In this document: positions 55,761 to 64,000 of the stretch, one piece after another
Position numbering within the stretch: the stretch's first letter is position 1
Layout of the letters: the number at the start of each line of letters is the position of its first letter
From: Deltaproteobacteria bacterium
Lineage (GTDB): Bacteria; SAR324; XYD2-FULL-50-16
Assembly (NCBI GenBank): GCA_018657625.1
Contig: JABHWU010000096.1
Location: 46,836-110,835 of the forward strand
DNA: 64,000 nt
Direction of reading: 5' to 3'
The notes under the pieces: generated by a model
What the model saw: only the letters and a program-made list of their open reading frames with translations
Told to the model about the DNA's origin: nothing
The model's database searches: none
Program-made: the position numbers and the translations under genes

Positions 55761-57986
55761 TCATTGGTTTTCTTTCACAATAAAGATATCTTTTTCTTTG
55801 CCAGTCTCAAAATCAATGGGGTCAATTTGGATCTGGGTCAGGGAAGGTTTTGCCAATTCCATGATAGCTAAAACCTTTAATATAATTTGCATTAAATGGG
55901 TATAAAATTGATATTGCTGTTTGATATCCTGTATTCTGTTTTTAGCATTTTCCTTTTGAAGTACTTGCTTTAAACCTTTTAGGCGATAAACAATTTCATC
56001 TTTAACATAAACTACTTTTCGATATTTCATTTGAAGAATTGAGGTATTACTATGCATTAACCCTTCTGCAATCACACATAATTTTTCCCGGTCCGGATAA
56101 TTAAAATTATCATATTCCGGTTTTTTAAAGTACCTTTTAAAAATAGTATGAAATTGAACATTTTGTGAAAAATCATCCAGTGAAATAATTCCTGTTCCTA
56201 AGATGGTAGATCTGATGGCTTCAATACGTTCCACATCTTCTAAACGTTCCTGAATTTCAGGTATCAGCTCCTTTTTGACGTCAACTTCTTTAAACCCAAA
56301 CTGATTTAAAGCAGTGTTGAGATTTTTTTGGAAAAATAGCTGTAAAATAGAAAAAAAGTCTTTTTTCGGTAAACGATGGAGTTTTTCGCTCTTACTAACC
56401 AGCATCCATTTATCAGCTCGGTCTGAGCGTTGAATACTTCCTTCACTCACAATAATATCATCCGGGTTGATGTAAAAATTAGAAATTTCCTCTTCACCAA
56501 TAGTATTACTAATACCGATCGTCATCAGATGACTATCAGCCTGCTTTGTTGTTTTACTAGTCTGTGCTGCAAGACTAGTATACATTTTATTATTGCGAAG
56601 CGCCGAAGTTATCATTTTTCGCAACCAATAAAGTGTCGCCAGGGAAGATTTTATATTACAAAGAACTTCTGATTCTAGTTTTTGAAATTTTCGTTCATAT
56701 TCTTCCATTGCCTCCTGTGTTCTGATTTTTCTCTTTTGTGGTTTTCCATTCTTAGCAATGTAATAATTATCCTCATTTAAACCCGGCAAAACACTTTGAA
56801 ATTTCATTCTTAATAATAATTTACAATCTTCCGGATTAATGCCATAAAAAGCCGGTTCCAAATCTTTCATTGGTGTGCAATTGATTAGTTTAATTACTGA
56901 AGACATTAATTCTCGAAGTCCGGAAACACCTTCAGTAAAAATTGCATACATCTGCTCACTTAGATGACTGAGCGTATCATTCTTAAATATCAGAATTTTG
57001 TCCGGTTCGGAGTGTAGTCTTAAAAAGCGAATAACATCTTTATCATCAATCAAAATGTTATCATTTTTTTTAAAAGATTTAAGGGTTCGGCATTTATCCA
57101 AAACGTCCAGAATTGTCAGATCCTCTTCTGTTGCCGTTTTAGGACTCGATTTAATAAACCGATAGGTACCATCGTAAGTGTTTTTTTCAAGTTTAAATTG
57201 TAGCGTAATTTTTTGTTTCTCGACTGAAATTTCCTGACTATTCAGATTATCTTCCAACACTTGTTTGCTGTTTTCAAGCGCCAATCTGAATTTAAACCAG
57301 TAATCAATTTGTTTTAAAAAACTGTTCAGACGATCCGCCTCATCAGCATCCGCATTTTTTAGTCCATAATCTGATTGGGTATTTTGCTTCCGCGCTTCCA
57401 TGGCGCTCATATAGGATTGGTTTAATTGATACAATTGTTTCGCTAACTCATTCGTTGGTTTAAAGGCAAAAGGATTTGATTGAGATTCTACTTGATTTTG
57501 ACCTGCAGCAAAAGTATTAGGATCAATAATATTGGTTGCTTGGGCCTGATCACCAATTTCTTCTGAGGCTGGGGATGAGTCCTCGGTCACAGCTTTGGTT
57601 TGAGTTCCCCTGTTATCTGGTATGGTTTGAATGCTTTTCTGATTGGAGTTTATTAAATCGGAAGCTATATCTGATTGATTGATACTAATATCATTCAGGA
57701 TTTTTCCTGTCATGCTTTCCACTGATTTCAAACAGCTTTTTTGATAATCAGATTCAGCCTCATCCTTCGTCGTTCTGATATCATTCAGTAGTGCTTCAAA
57801 CTGCTTAATAACGGCATCCAGCTCTTTACGAGCAGAAATTTCTAATTCACCACTTGGTGGTTGAATCAGGCTGGTTATGGGAAGCAGGTTATCTAAAATA
57901 TCAACAAATCGACTCAAATACAGAGAAATCCCAGACAATGAGTTCGATTTTTCTTTAAGGGATGGCCACCAATTATAATCAGCCAT
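55761..57986 (-). CDS. large hypothetical cytoplasmic protein, 741 aa
   Basis: I do not recognise this family. It has no signal peptide or membrane helix. Residues 1-120 are helical and coiled-coil-like. Residues about 120-190 are low-complexity (T, S, Q, N-rich linker). The remainder is mainly helical with a beta-rich part near 260-340 ('ITLQFKLEKNTYDGTYRFIK'). The C-terminal third has charged helices ('ELIPEIQERLEDVERIEAIR'). It is followed 17 bp later by the 136-aa gene. Operon partners and size suggest a scaffold or regulator, but no function can be assigned. Confidence 0.65.
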   Translation of the reverse strand: MADYNWWPSLKEKSNSLSGISLYLSRFVDILDNLLPITSLIQPPSGELEISARKELDAVIKQFEALLNDIRTTKDEAESDYQKSCLKSVESMTGKILNDISINQSDIASDLINSNQKSIQTIPDNRGTQTKAVTEDSSPASEEIGDQAQATNIIDPNTFAAGQNQVESQSNPFAFKPTNELAKQLYQLNQSYMSAMEARKQNTQSDYGLKNADADEADRLNSFLKQIDYWFKFRLALENSKQVLEDNLNSQEISVEKQKITLQFKLEKNTYDGTYRFIKSSPKTATEEDLTILDVLDKCRTLKSFKKNDNILIDDKDVIRFLRLHSEPDKILIFKNDTLSHLSEQMYAIFTEGVSGLRELMSSVIKLINCTPMKDLEPAFYGINPEDCKLLLRMKFQSVLPGLNEDNYYIAKNGKPQKRKIRTQEAMEEYERKFQKLESEVLCNIKSSLATLYWLRKMITSALRNNKMYTSLAAQTSKTTKQADSHLMTIGISNTIGEEEISNFYINPDDIIVSEGSIQRSDRADKWMLVSKSEKLHRLPKKDFFSILQLFFQKNLNTALNQFGFKEVDVKKELIPEIQERLEDVERIEAIRSTILGTGIISLDDFSQNVQFHTIFKRYFKKPEYDNFNYPDREKLCVIAEGLMHSNTSILQMKYRKVVYVKDEIVYRLKGLKQVLQKENAKNRIQDIKQQYQFYTHLMQIILKVLAIMELAKPSLTQIQIDPIDFETGKEKDIFIVKENQ

Positions 57987-58245
57987 TTTATTTTAGGTCG
58001 AAAAAAGTAAATAAAGAAATCAGAATTCAGTATTTAGTTTTTCTCATAATTAAAAGAAAGCATCAATCAAAATAAAATAATGACTACAACCTTTATCTGA
58101 ACTGTAAAGATTTTGAATTTCCAATAATGATCGAATTTAACCTTGCTTTTTTATTTAAGCCGGTAGATGATTTCTTTTCTAAGTCGACTTTAAACAACCT
58201 GGCAAACAATAACTATCCGAAAAAATATCGGTACGCATCGGGAAT

Positions 58246-58803
58246 ATGCAAATGTTAAATCAAATGGAAGAATATTATAAAAAAATCATTGAAGGTATCG
58301 GTGAAGATGTTAATAGAAACGGATTGAAAGATACTCCCAAACGAGCCGCCCTGGCAATGGCCGAGTTAACAAAAGGTTACCATCAGGATATTGATGAAAT
58401 CTTCCATGGCGCCCTATTTGAAGCCGATTCTAATGGAATGATTGTCGTTAAAGATATTGAATTATATTCATTATGTGAGCATCATTTACTACCCTTTATT
58501 GGAAAATGTCATATTGCCTATCTTCCAAACGGTAAAGTTATTGGATTGTCAAAAGTAGCCAGATTTGTTGACGTTTTTGCCAGAAGACTTCAAATTCAGG
58601 AAAATTTGACCAAACAGATCGGCGACACCATTATGAAATATACCGATGCTTCAGGCGTAGCTGTGGTTATAGAAGCCATGCATTTATGTATGATGGCACG
58701 AGGAGTAGAAAAACAGAATTCCACTACACAAACTTCCTATATGCTGGGGGACTTTCTGAAAAGTGCCAATACCCGGCAGGAATTCATGCATTTGATCAAA
58801 TAA
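58246..58803 (+). CDS. folE: GTP cyclohydrolase I
   Basis: FolE converts GTP to 7,8-dihydroneopterin triphosphate for folate and pterin synthesis. The 185-aa protein has '[16 protein letters not shown]', zinc ligands C77 and H80 ('[11 protein letters not shown]') and C148 ('[11 protein letters not shown]'), and '[20 protein letters not shown]'. The first ATG follows CGGGA; in-frame ATGs at codons 3 and 7 are alternatives. It is monocistronic with a hairpin terminator. Confidence 0.96.
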   Translation: MQMLNQMEEYYKKIIEGIGEDVNRNGLKDTPKRAALAMAELTKGYHQDIDEIFHGALFEADSNGMIVVKDIELYSLCEHHLLPFIGKCHIAYLPNGKVIGLSKVARFVDVFARRLQIQENLTKQIGDTIMKYTDASGVAVVIEAMHLCMMARGVEKQNSTTQTSYMLGDFLKSANTRQEFMHLIK

Positions 58804-58813
58804 GCCAGCGATT

Positions 58814-58856
58814 CCCAGACGATAGGTTTATCGGTCAGAGCCTGGGCTTTTCTTTT
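58814..58856 (+). terminator. terminator of folE
   Basis: CCCAG (58814-58818) pairs with CTGGG (58842-58846). An inner CGATA...TATCG hairpin sits in the loop, and CTTTTCTTTT follows. Confidence 0.75.
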
Positions 58857-58880
58857 AATACCAACTACCCTATTACCTCT

Positions 58881-59066
58881 CTATTTGCAGGGGCTGATTC
58901 GTATAGGGGGTAATATTATATCTGCCTTGCCTTTAGTCTGCTTCAATACCTGATAGACTTCATTAACATTTATGATAGTATCATTTCCATTGCTTGGACA
59001 GGTCATCATACTTTTATCAAACACTTTAACTCCCTTGACTATGGGGTGAATTTTATATTTCGTCAT
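58881..59066 (-). pseudogene. collapsed MBL-fold N-acyl homoserine lactonase
   Basis: The 61-codon frame from ATG 59066 (AGGA upstream) starts 'MTKYKIHPIVKGVKVFDKSM', the typical N-terminus of N-acyl homoserine lactonase-family metallo-beta-lactamase-fold proteins. It then jumps to 'INVNEVYQVLKQTKGKADII', which resembles their C-terminal 'HVNSYEAYDI...ADILIPLHE'. About 200 residues between, including the HxHxDH zinc motif, are missing. I read it as an in-frame internal deletion. The preserved ribosome-binding site means a short peptide might still be made. Confidence 0.65.
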
Positions 59067-59267
59067 ATCCAATCCTGAATTGAGAATTTACCTGTCTATG
59101 ATCTTTTAGCTTAACAAATGTCTGTAATATCTTTAAACATAGATTTTAATAATGCATTTAGTGTATTGATATTTGCTATGATATTAAAATAATTTCTGAA
59201 ACGTAATTTGTGTAAAACCAATTAAATCAGTAATAAAATAAATCGTTTTTAAACGGTCGATACCTAT

Positions 59268-59855
59268 ATGTTTACTCTTAAAAAAACCGTTGTTTTTGAA
59301 GAAGAAATAAAAAAAAGTCGGTTTATTGTTAATGCATCACCTGTTCATAGTACCGACGAGGCTTTTCTGTTTTTAAAATCTGTTCAGGATTTACAAGCTT
59401 CTCACAACTGCTGGGCATATCGGATCGGATTACAATATCGGTTTTCTGACGATGGGGAACCAGGAGGAACTGCGGGGAAACCAATTTTAAACGCCATCGA
59501 AAGAAATGATTTTGATCAGCTAATAATTGTGGTTACTCGGTATTTTGGCGGAACAAAATTGGGTGCCGGAGGATTAATTCGTGCTTACGGAGGAAGTGCC
59601 GTCAAATGTCTGCAATCAGCACCAAAATGTGAAATAATCCCAGAATCCCAATTTCAAATTGAAACAGCCTTTGAATGGATTGGACCGATCTATGCTATGT
59701 TTGATAAATACAAAGTGGAAAAACTAAAGGAAACTTATCATGAAAATGGTATTCTCCTGAAAATAAAAATAAATCTTTCAGATCAGGATTTCTTTATTAA
59801 AAATCTGAAAGATTTGAGTTCAGGCAACATTAAAATTAATGCTTTGGAAGAATAA
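59268..59855 (+). CDS. YigZ/IMPACT family protein
   Basis: The 195-aa protein has the IMPACT N-terminal domain: 'EEEIKKSRFIVNASPVHSTD', 'ASHNCWAYRIG', 'RFSDDGEPGGTAGKPILNAI' and 'VTRYFGGTKLGAGGLIRAYG'. A C-terminal ferredoxin-like DUF1949-type segment follows. The family is linked to translation regulation, but the bacterial role is unsettled. It converges on ccmH with a 1-bp gap. Confidence 0.92.
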   Translation: MFTLKKTVVFEEEIKKSRFIVNASPVHSTDEAFLFLKSVQDLQASHNCWAYRIGLQYRFSDDGEPGGTAGKPILNAIERNDFDQLIIVVTRYFGGTKLGAGGLIRAYGGSAVKCLQSAPKCEIIPESQFQIETAFEWIGPIYAMFDKYKVEKLKETYHENGILLKIKINLSDQDFFIKNLKDLSSGNIKINALEE

Positions 59856-59868
59856 CTTATTTATTCTT
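59848..59868. terminator. bidirectional hairpin at the yigZ / ccmH junction
   Basis: AAGAATAA (59848-59855) pairs with TTATTCTT (59861-59868) around CTTAT. The arms contain both stop codons of the convergent genes. The all-AT stem is weak, so termination is uncertain. Confidence 0.4.
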
Positions 59869-60333
59869 AAAAACATTATTAAAACGGCGTGAAATTTCCA
59901 GATCTTCTGCTTTACTTAATGAGGGTTTTCCAATGGCATCAACTGTTCTACTCTTTTGTTTTAAAGATCGAAGTAAAACAAGTGTTGCAATCAACATGAT
60001 GATTCCTGGCATAATCCATAGTAACAAATTAAAACCGGATTTGGGTGGAGACCTCAGTATCCATTCTCCATAACGTTTTACAAAATAATCAAGTACTTCA
60101 GCATCAGACTGTCCTTTTTGGATTAAATCTCTGATTTTTATTTTCATGTTTAAGGACAATCCTGCGTCTGAATCTTTAACCGATTGAGATTGGCAGGTCG
60201 GGCACCGTAATTGATTAGCTAGGGTTCGCACTCGGTTTTCAATTTCTGATTCAGACTGTGCATATAGAAAGTTAATACTAAACAATAATAATGAACTAAA
60301 TATCACTAAGCAACTTTTAAAAGATGTCATCAT
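59857..60333 (-). CDS. ccmH: cytochrome c maturation protein CcmH
   Basis: CcmH keeps apocytochrome c heme-binding cysteines reduced for ligation. The 158-aa protein has a signal sequence, the redox motif in 'NQLRCPTCQSQSVKDSDAGL' (C44, C47), 'GQSDAEVLDYFVKRYGEWIL' and a membrane helix (about 98-120). It is the short, CcmL-like form, without a CcmI domain. Its ATG overlaps the ccmG stop by 4 nt. Confidence 0.95.
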   Translation of the reverse strand: MMTSFKSCLVIFSSLLLFSINFLYAQSESEIENRVRTLANQLRCPTCQSQSVKDSDAGLSLNMKIKIRDLIQKGQSDAEVLDYFVKRYGEWILRSPPKSGFNLLLWIMPGIIMLIATLVLLRSLKQKSRTVDAIGKPSLSKAEDLEISRRFNNVFKNK

Positions 60334-60866
60334 AGTTTTAGCTCCTTTGAAAGAAATTGATCAATAATATCATCATGAATCGCGCCTAAAATTTTGTTTT
60401 GAATAACCCCTTTTTTATCGATCAAAAATGTCTCAGGGACAGCGGTTACACCGTAATCCAAAGAGATATTTCCAGTTTTATCATCCGGTGCTAAAATATA
60501 GGTTTTATTATACTTTTTAATAAATCTTAAAGAAGCTTCCCGTTCGTCATTGATCGCAATACCAATAAAAACAGCTCCCTGGGGAGTATATTCCTGATGC
60601 GCAGCTTCCAGAATATGTGCTTCCTTCCAACAGGTTGCACACCAGGATGCCCAGAAATTAAGTATTATAGGTTTTCCAAGATATTGTCGCAGTGTTATTG
60701 GTTGCCCATCAAAAGTAACGGTATGAATTTCGAAGGCTTTTTTACCAATTTGCGATGATGGAATATCACGAGGATTACTCGCGAAATAAATACCATATAT
60801 AAATACAATGAAGATCATCAGAACAATACCGATGCCTAATAGAAAGTAGATGTTGGACTTTTTCAT
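60330..60866 (-). CDS. ccmG: thiol:disulfide interchange protein CcmG/DsbE
   Basis: CcmG is a membrane-anchored periplasmic thioredoxin that reduces CcmH or apocytochrome c. The 178-aa protein has an N-terminal membrane helix (about 7-28), the active site C76-A-T-C79 ('NFWASWCATCWKEAHIL') and 'YGVTAVPETFLIDKKGVI' with the cis-proline. It overlaps ccmF and ccmH by 4 nt each. Confidence 0.94.
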   Translation of the reverse strand: MKKSNIYFLLGIGIVLMIFIVFIYGIYFASNPRDIPSSQIGKKAFEIHTVTFDGQPITLRQYLGKPIILNFWASWCATCWKEAHILEAAHQEYTPQGAVFIGIAINDEREASLRFIKKYNKTYILAPDDKTGNISLDYGVTAVPETFLIDKKGVIQNKILGAIHDDIIDQFLSKELKL

Positions 60867-62836
60867 ATGAATTTCTCTTTCTTATTTTTTATCTGAATCG
60901 GTGTATAAATAAAACTAAAAATAACACCGATAAATATAACGACAACACTGATCCAAATAAAATTTATCAAGGGATTAATAAAGAGAGATAAAGTCACAGA
61001 TCCGTTATTATTAATCGATGACAGACTGATGTATAAATCTTCGGGAATTGTTCTGTGAATGGCTACCTCAGTCATGGGCTGCGGTGAGGTAGGATAATAG
61101 GCTTTGACAGGAACCAATGTGGTAATCTGCTGATTTTGTTTAAATATTTTTAAAACAGCGCCATATCTTTCTGTGTTATGTTCCCTGGAAACTTTAACTT
61201 CCTCAAATTGAATCGCATAGTCACCAAATTGTTTTCGTTCATCGAGATTCAACGTAAAACTGGTTTCTTGGCTGTAAAAATTCCCACTCACTCCAATAGC
61301 AAAAATAATAATGGCAAGGTGAATGATTAGTCCACCTTTTTTCCGATTATTCTTTAAGAACGCGCTAATAATTTCTTTGGGTATTGATAATTTTAGCTCT
61401 GCTGGTTTTCTTTTCAAAGGTAAATAGCTTTTTAGCAGTTCACTAAGAATTACCCAACCGGAAAAAACGATCACCCAACTCAACAAAACAACTTCCCAGG
61501 TAACACTTAGTAGTATTCCAACTAATACCGTTAAACCAATAGCAACGCCTAAAGGTATTTTAGAATTATGAAAGAGCATGTTTTTACTGGTTTTTCGCCA
61601 GCCCAAAAGATGTGAGATTCCCATCAAAAAAACAGTGATTAACCCCATCGGCAACATGATCGTATTAAAAAACGGTGCTTGAATGGATATTTTCTTATCT
61701 GCTAACCCCTCTGCCAGTAAAGGAAATACAGTACCGTAAAGGACTGTAAAACACATCCCGGTAAAAACAATATTATTGATCAAAAAAGCATTCTCTTTAT
61801 TCATCAGATCCGATGATTTCGCTTGAGATTGCAATAAAGGTAAGCGCGTTTTTAGTACGATCAGCGTAAAAATCAGTGTGATGACAATAAACACCAAAAA
61901 TGCAGGACCAATATTTGATTTAGCAAATGAGTGCACTGAATTCAATACACCGGATCTGGTAATAAATGTCCCCAAAATGGTTAGTGAAAAAGTCGTGATG
62001 ATCAGCAACATATTCCATATCTTCAGGGTGTTTCTTTTCTCTTGAACAATAACGGAATGCAAAAAGGCGGTCCCTGTTAACCAGGGCATTAATGAAGCAT
62101 TTTCAACCGGGTCCCAGGCCCAGTACCCCCCCCATCCCAATTCAAGATAGGCCCATTCACCGCCTAACATCATTCCTACAGTCAGGAAAAACCAGGAGAA
62201 TAAGGTCCAGCGCCGGGTGGATAAAATCCACTGATTATCCAACTTTCCCCTTAATAGAGATCCAATCGCAAAAGCGAATGGGATACTGAATCCTACATAA
62301 CCTAAATATAAAGAGGGTGGATGATAAATCATTCCAGGGTTTTGCAATAAGGGGTTTAATCCCCGACCTTCCGGGGGTACCGGAAATACTCTTTCCAAAG
62401 GATTACTCCAGCCAACCAATAAAAAAAGTAAAAATAGTGATATTAAACTTAGGATAATCAAACTATAAGGCAATATATCCCGGTTAATTTTATGGTAGTT
62501 AATAATGATACATACGATAAAAAAAGAAAGAATCAATTCCCAAAGCAGCAATGATCCTTCCATCCCTCCCCAGACCGCGGTAATTTTATAGAAAAGAGGT
62601 AAATCTGAACTGGAATGCAGAGATACAAACTGAATGCTGAAATCATCAACGATGAAAGCATAGGTTAAAGAAGCAAAAGCGACAGCAATCAGAATAAATT
62701 TAGCTATAAAACTCAACTTTGCCGATAGTATTAATTCATTCTTGTCATACTTAATACCCAGTGTTAAGGCAAGTGAAGCGTAAAACATTAGCCCGAGGGA
62801 AGTTAATAGAGCAAAATATCCAATATTAATAAACAT
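60863..62836 (-). CDS. ccmF: heme lyase CcmF
   Basis: CcmF attaches heme to apocytochrome c in the inner membrane. The 657-aa polytopic protein has the tryptophan-rich heme-handling motif 'GWGGYWAWDPVENASLMPWL' (about 234-253), preceded by 'QNPGMIYHPPSLYLGYVGFS' with a conserved histidine. A large periplasmic loop lies near the C-terminus, before the last helix. It is fourth from the 3' end in the order ccmD-E-F-G-H. The gap to ccmE is 49 bp. Confidence 0.96.
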   Translation of the reverse strand: MFINIGYFALLTSLGLMFYASLALTLGIKYDKNELILSAKLSFIAKFILIAVAFASLTYAFIVDDFSIQFVSLHSSSDLPLFYKITAVWGGMEGSLLLWELILSFFIVCIIINYHKINRDILPYSLIILSLISLFLLFLLVGWSNPLERVFPVPPEGRGLNPLLQNPGMIYHPPSLYLGYVGFSIPFAFAIGSLLRGKLDNQWILSTRRWTLFSWFFLTVGMMLGGEWAYLELGWGGYWAWDPVENASLMPWLTGTAFLHSVIVQEKRNTLKIWNMLLIITTFSLTILGTFITRSGVLNSVHSFAKSNIGPAFLVFIVITLIFTLIVLKTRLPLLQSQAKSSDLMNKENAFLINNIVFTGMCFTVLYGTVFPLLAEGLADKKISIQAPFFNTIMLPMGLITVFLMGISHLLGWRKTSKNMLFHNSKIPLGVAIGLTVLVGILLSVTWEVVLLSWVIVFSGWVILSELLKSYLPLKRKPAELKLSIPKEIISAFLKNNRKKGGLIIHLAIIIFAIGVSGNFYSQETSFTLNLDERKQFGDYAIQFEEVKVSREHNTERYGAVLKIFKQNQQITTLVPVKAYYPTSPQPMTEVAIHRTIPEDLYISLSSINNNGSVTLSLFINPLINFIWISVVVIFIGVIFSFIYTPIQIKNKKEKFI

Positions 62837-62885
62837 ATTTATTTATTTGATTATAGTCAGGAAAAAAGAGAGATTAGCTTCAATT

Positions 62886-63320
62886 TTATTCAATCACAGT
62901 TTCGTAATAGTCCTCTTTGTCTTTTTTATGATTATTTACTTTATACTCTTCATTATGTTTAATGAGTAACGTCGTTGCCACAAAATCCGTATCAGAAGCC
63001 ATCGTACCTTCAACAATAATTCCTTGCTTTTCTCTAAACATATCAGGTTTAGCACCGACATAAACGATATTTAGATAACTGCGACCATCATCTGAAATTC
63101 TGAAATTTAATTCTGTTTTTTCCGGCTTCCAATCGACTGAGCCTGACTGTACCAAGCCCATCACTCTGATTTTTCGGGTATTAAAGTTCTCAGGAGATTG
63201 TATTACTTCACCTGGACGATAGTAATAAGTAATGTTTTGTGAACTGATAGTTGCAAAAAGCGTAATAATTGTTATCAGGATAATCAATCCTCCAATGATC
63301 ATCTTTAGTTTTTTATTCAT
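62886..63320 (-). CDS. ccmE: heme chaperone CcmE
   Basis: CcmE carries covalently bound heme to CcmF. The 144-aa protein has an N-terminal membrane helix (about 5-24), an OB-fold ('YRPGEVIQSPENFNTRKIRV' and 'LNFRISDDGRSYLNIVYVGA') and the heme-binding H122 with Y126 in 'LIKHNEEYKV'. It overlaps ccmD by 8 nt. Confidence 0.94.
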   Translation of the reverse strand: MNKKLKMIIGGLIILITIITLFATISSQNITYYYRPGEVIQSPENFNTRKIRVMGLVQSGSVDWKPEKTELNFRISDDGRSYLNIVYVGAKPDMFREKQGIIVEGTMASDTDFVATTLLIKHNEEYKVNNHKKDKEDYYETVIE

Positions 63321-63456
63321 CCCTGTTTTTATCTGAAATTTGTTGTAATCTTTGATTTACTCTATGTAATTTTGTATGAATAAATATGGTATATATCGCC
63401 AAAACAGCTGATACAATCACGTATGCTGCAATTACATATTCAACATTTCTAATCAT
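63313..63456 (-). CDS. ccmD: CcmD-like small membrane protein
   Basis: From ATG 63456 the product is 47 aa with one membrane helix ('VEYVIAAYVIVSAVLAIYTI') and a basic cytoplasmic tail ('RVNQRLQQISDKNRDE'). Size, topology and position directly before ccmE identify CcmD, which helps release holo-CcmE from CcmABC. An AAGAGA site lies upstream; the longer upstream extension is not membrane-like and was rejected. The usual ccmABC genes are not seen upstream within this window. Confidence 0.75.
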   Translation of the reverse strand: MIRNVEYVIAAYVIVSAVLAIYTIFIHTKLHRVNQRLQQISDKNRDE

Positions 63457-63546
63457 AAGTGTCTCTTTTAGATTAAATGGTGACCAAATCGGTTTATTTA
63501 ACTCTGACTTTATAATTTTACTGATAATTGCTCTATTGTAAAGCAA

Positions 63547-64000
63547 ATACTCAGAATAAGCGATATCTGCCCGGTGAAATTATATCAGTGGTTGGACTAG
63601 GCAGTTTATAAGAATAAATCAATCAACTAATTATCAAACTAATGGTAATATGGCTAGTTTGCTGTTGAATTATTGCCTGCAACACATCAGCATTATGCAA
63701 CATGACAAATCATTCATCCCACCCAAAACTGACAAATTCCATCGATTTATTATTTGTGATATGGAGACTACTGATTTTATTTGATGTGCGTCATATATTT
63801 TAAATCAGAAACGATAAATTACAAAATTAGCTTGCAATATTTCTAAATAAAAATAATCTGCGACATAACTAGTGTCTGAACGGAAAGTAGGAAATTCGGG
63901 GACATGTGTGTGCCAAGAACGGATATTAGGCGGGACTCAATCTCCTTGGTTTGCTTAGATTGAGTCAAAGAAATATTCGATGCTGTACAATTGATGAGGG
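63547..64000. other. gene-poor region with repeat and hairpin
   Basis: About 450 bp upstream of ccmD. It holds a plus-strand fragment at about 63694-63783 ('KFHRFIICDMETTDFI' then TGA) that hints at the start of a DEDD-type exonuclease, too short to assign. It also holds the second 35-bp repeat and an adjoining 10-bp hairpin. The ccm promoter should lie near 63460-63600. Confidence 0.35.
63873..63966 (+). repeat. 35-bp dispersed repeat, copy 2, with adjoining hairpin
   Basis: 63873-63907 matches the inverted copy at 51375-51409 at 32 of 35 positions. It is followed 26 bp later by a perfect 10-bp inverted repeat, GACTCAATCT (63934-63943) and AGATTGAGTC (63957-63966). The combination looks like one end of a REP/MITE-type element that may continue past the window. 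Confidence 0.7.

Noticed and set aside
63694..63783. Possible third UGA-containing gene ('FIICDMETTDFI' then TGA)
   Set aside because: The frame ends a few codons after the TGA, and no SECIS-like hairpin with the 20-nt spacing is present. It looks like a fragment of an exonuclease-like gene at most.

Overview
The window is about 64 kb of AT-rich chromosome from a Gram-negative bacterium. It encodes signal peptides, lipoproteins, an OmpP1/FadL-type porin and a cytochrome c maturation (Ccm) cluster. The gene content resembles Deltaproteobacteria-like lineages (Desulfobacterota or SAR324 type): B12-dependent ribonucleotide reductase, the DUF39/NIL-ferredoxin/UPF0280 homocysteine operon, an AhbD/NirJ-like radical SAM protein, CheX, a PEP/pyruvate-binding receiver protein, and HesB-like selenoproteins. 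I cannot place it more precisely from sequence alone. No rRNA, tRNA, CRISPR array, intact IS element or prophage was recognised.

Layout. 0-4 kb: tail of rlmL, then accD and nrdJ. 4.6-9 kb: secreted and unknown proteins, and cheX. 9-12.4 kb: pta-ackA acetate operon. 12.5-14 kb: Dabb and hemerythrin proteins. 14.3-17.3 kb: a collapsed adenylate cyclase followed by an envelope operon (SH3, small protein, M48 lipoprotein, FadL-like porin). 17.3-19.7 kb: homocysteine operon. 20-25 kb: murB, a zinc-ligand-less cytidine deaminase homologue overlapping a short alaS, and a cold-shock gene. 25.5-30.8 kb: ornithine cyclodeaminase, plant-type arginase, cupin, and a PEP/pyruvate-binding regulator. 31-35.8 kb: gdhA with a structured leader, radical SAM/SPASM, GNAT, DUF6122, ttcA. 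35.8-37.4 kb: HesB-like selenoprotein, TsoY-like membrane protein, thioredoxin stub. 37.8-43.8 kb: Ser/Thr kinase, FHA, VWA and K+ channel cassette. 44-47.6 kb: rtcB, galT, galK. 48-52.3 kb: lipoproteins and a CsgG-like/TPR/SUMF1 protein. 53-58 kb: rocD, two paralogous small proteins flanking a second HesB-like selenoprotein, and a 741-aa unknown. 58-63.5 kb: folE, a collapsed lactonase, a YigZ protein, and ccmDEFGH.

How the genes fit together. GdhA, arginase, ornithine cyclodeaminase and RocD suggest interconversion of arginine, ornithine, proline and glutamate. Pta-AckA gives acetate/ATP exchange. NrdJ and the homocysteine operon suit low-oxygen, sulfide-containing conditions.

The main hidden result is two short genes interrupted by an in-frame UGA: 35819-36103 (minus) and 54900-55196 (plus). 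Both are HesB/IscA-like. Both carry a hairpin exactly 20 nt after the UGA with the same loop, UGGAU. I interpret them as selenocysteine-encoding genes that ordinary ORF calling breaks. A second theme is gene collapse: cyclase, lactonase and thioredoxin genes are reduced to short stubs, and dispersed repeats lie nearby.
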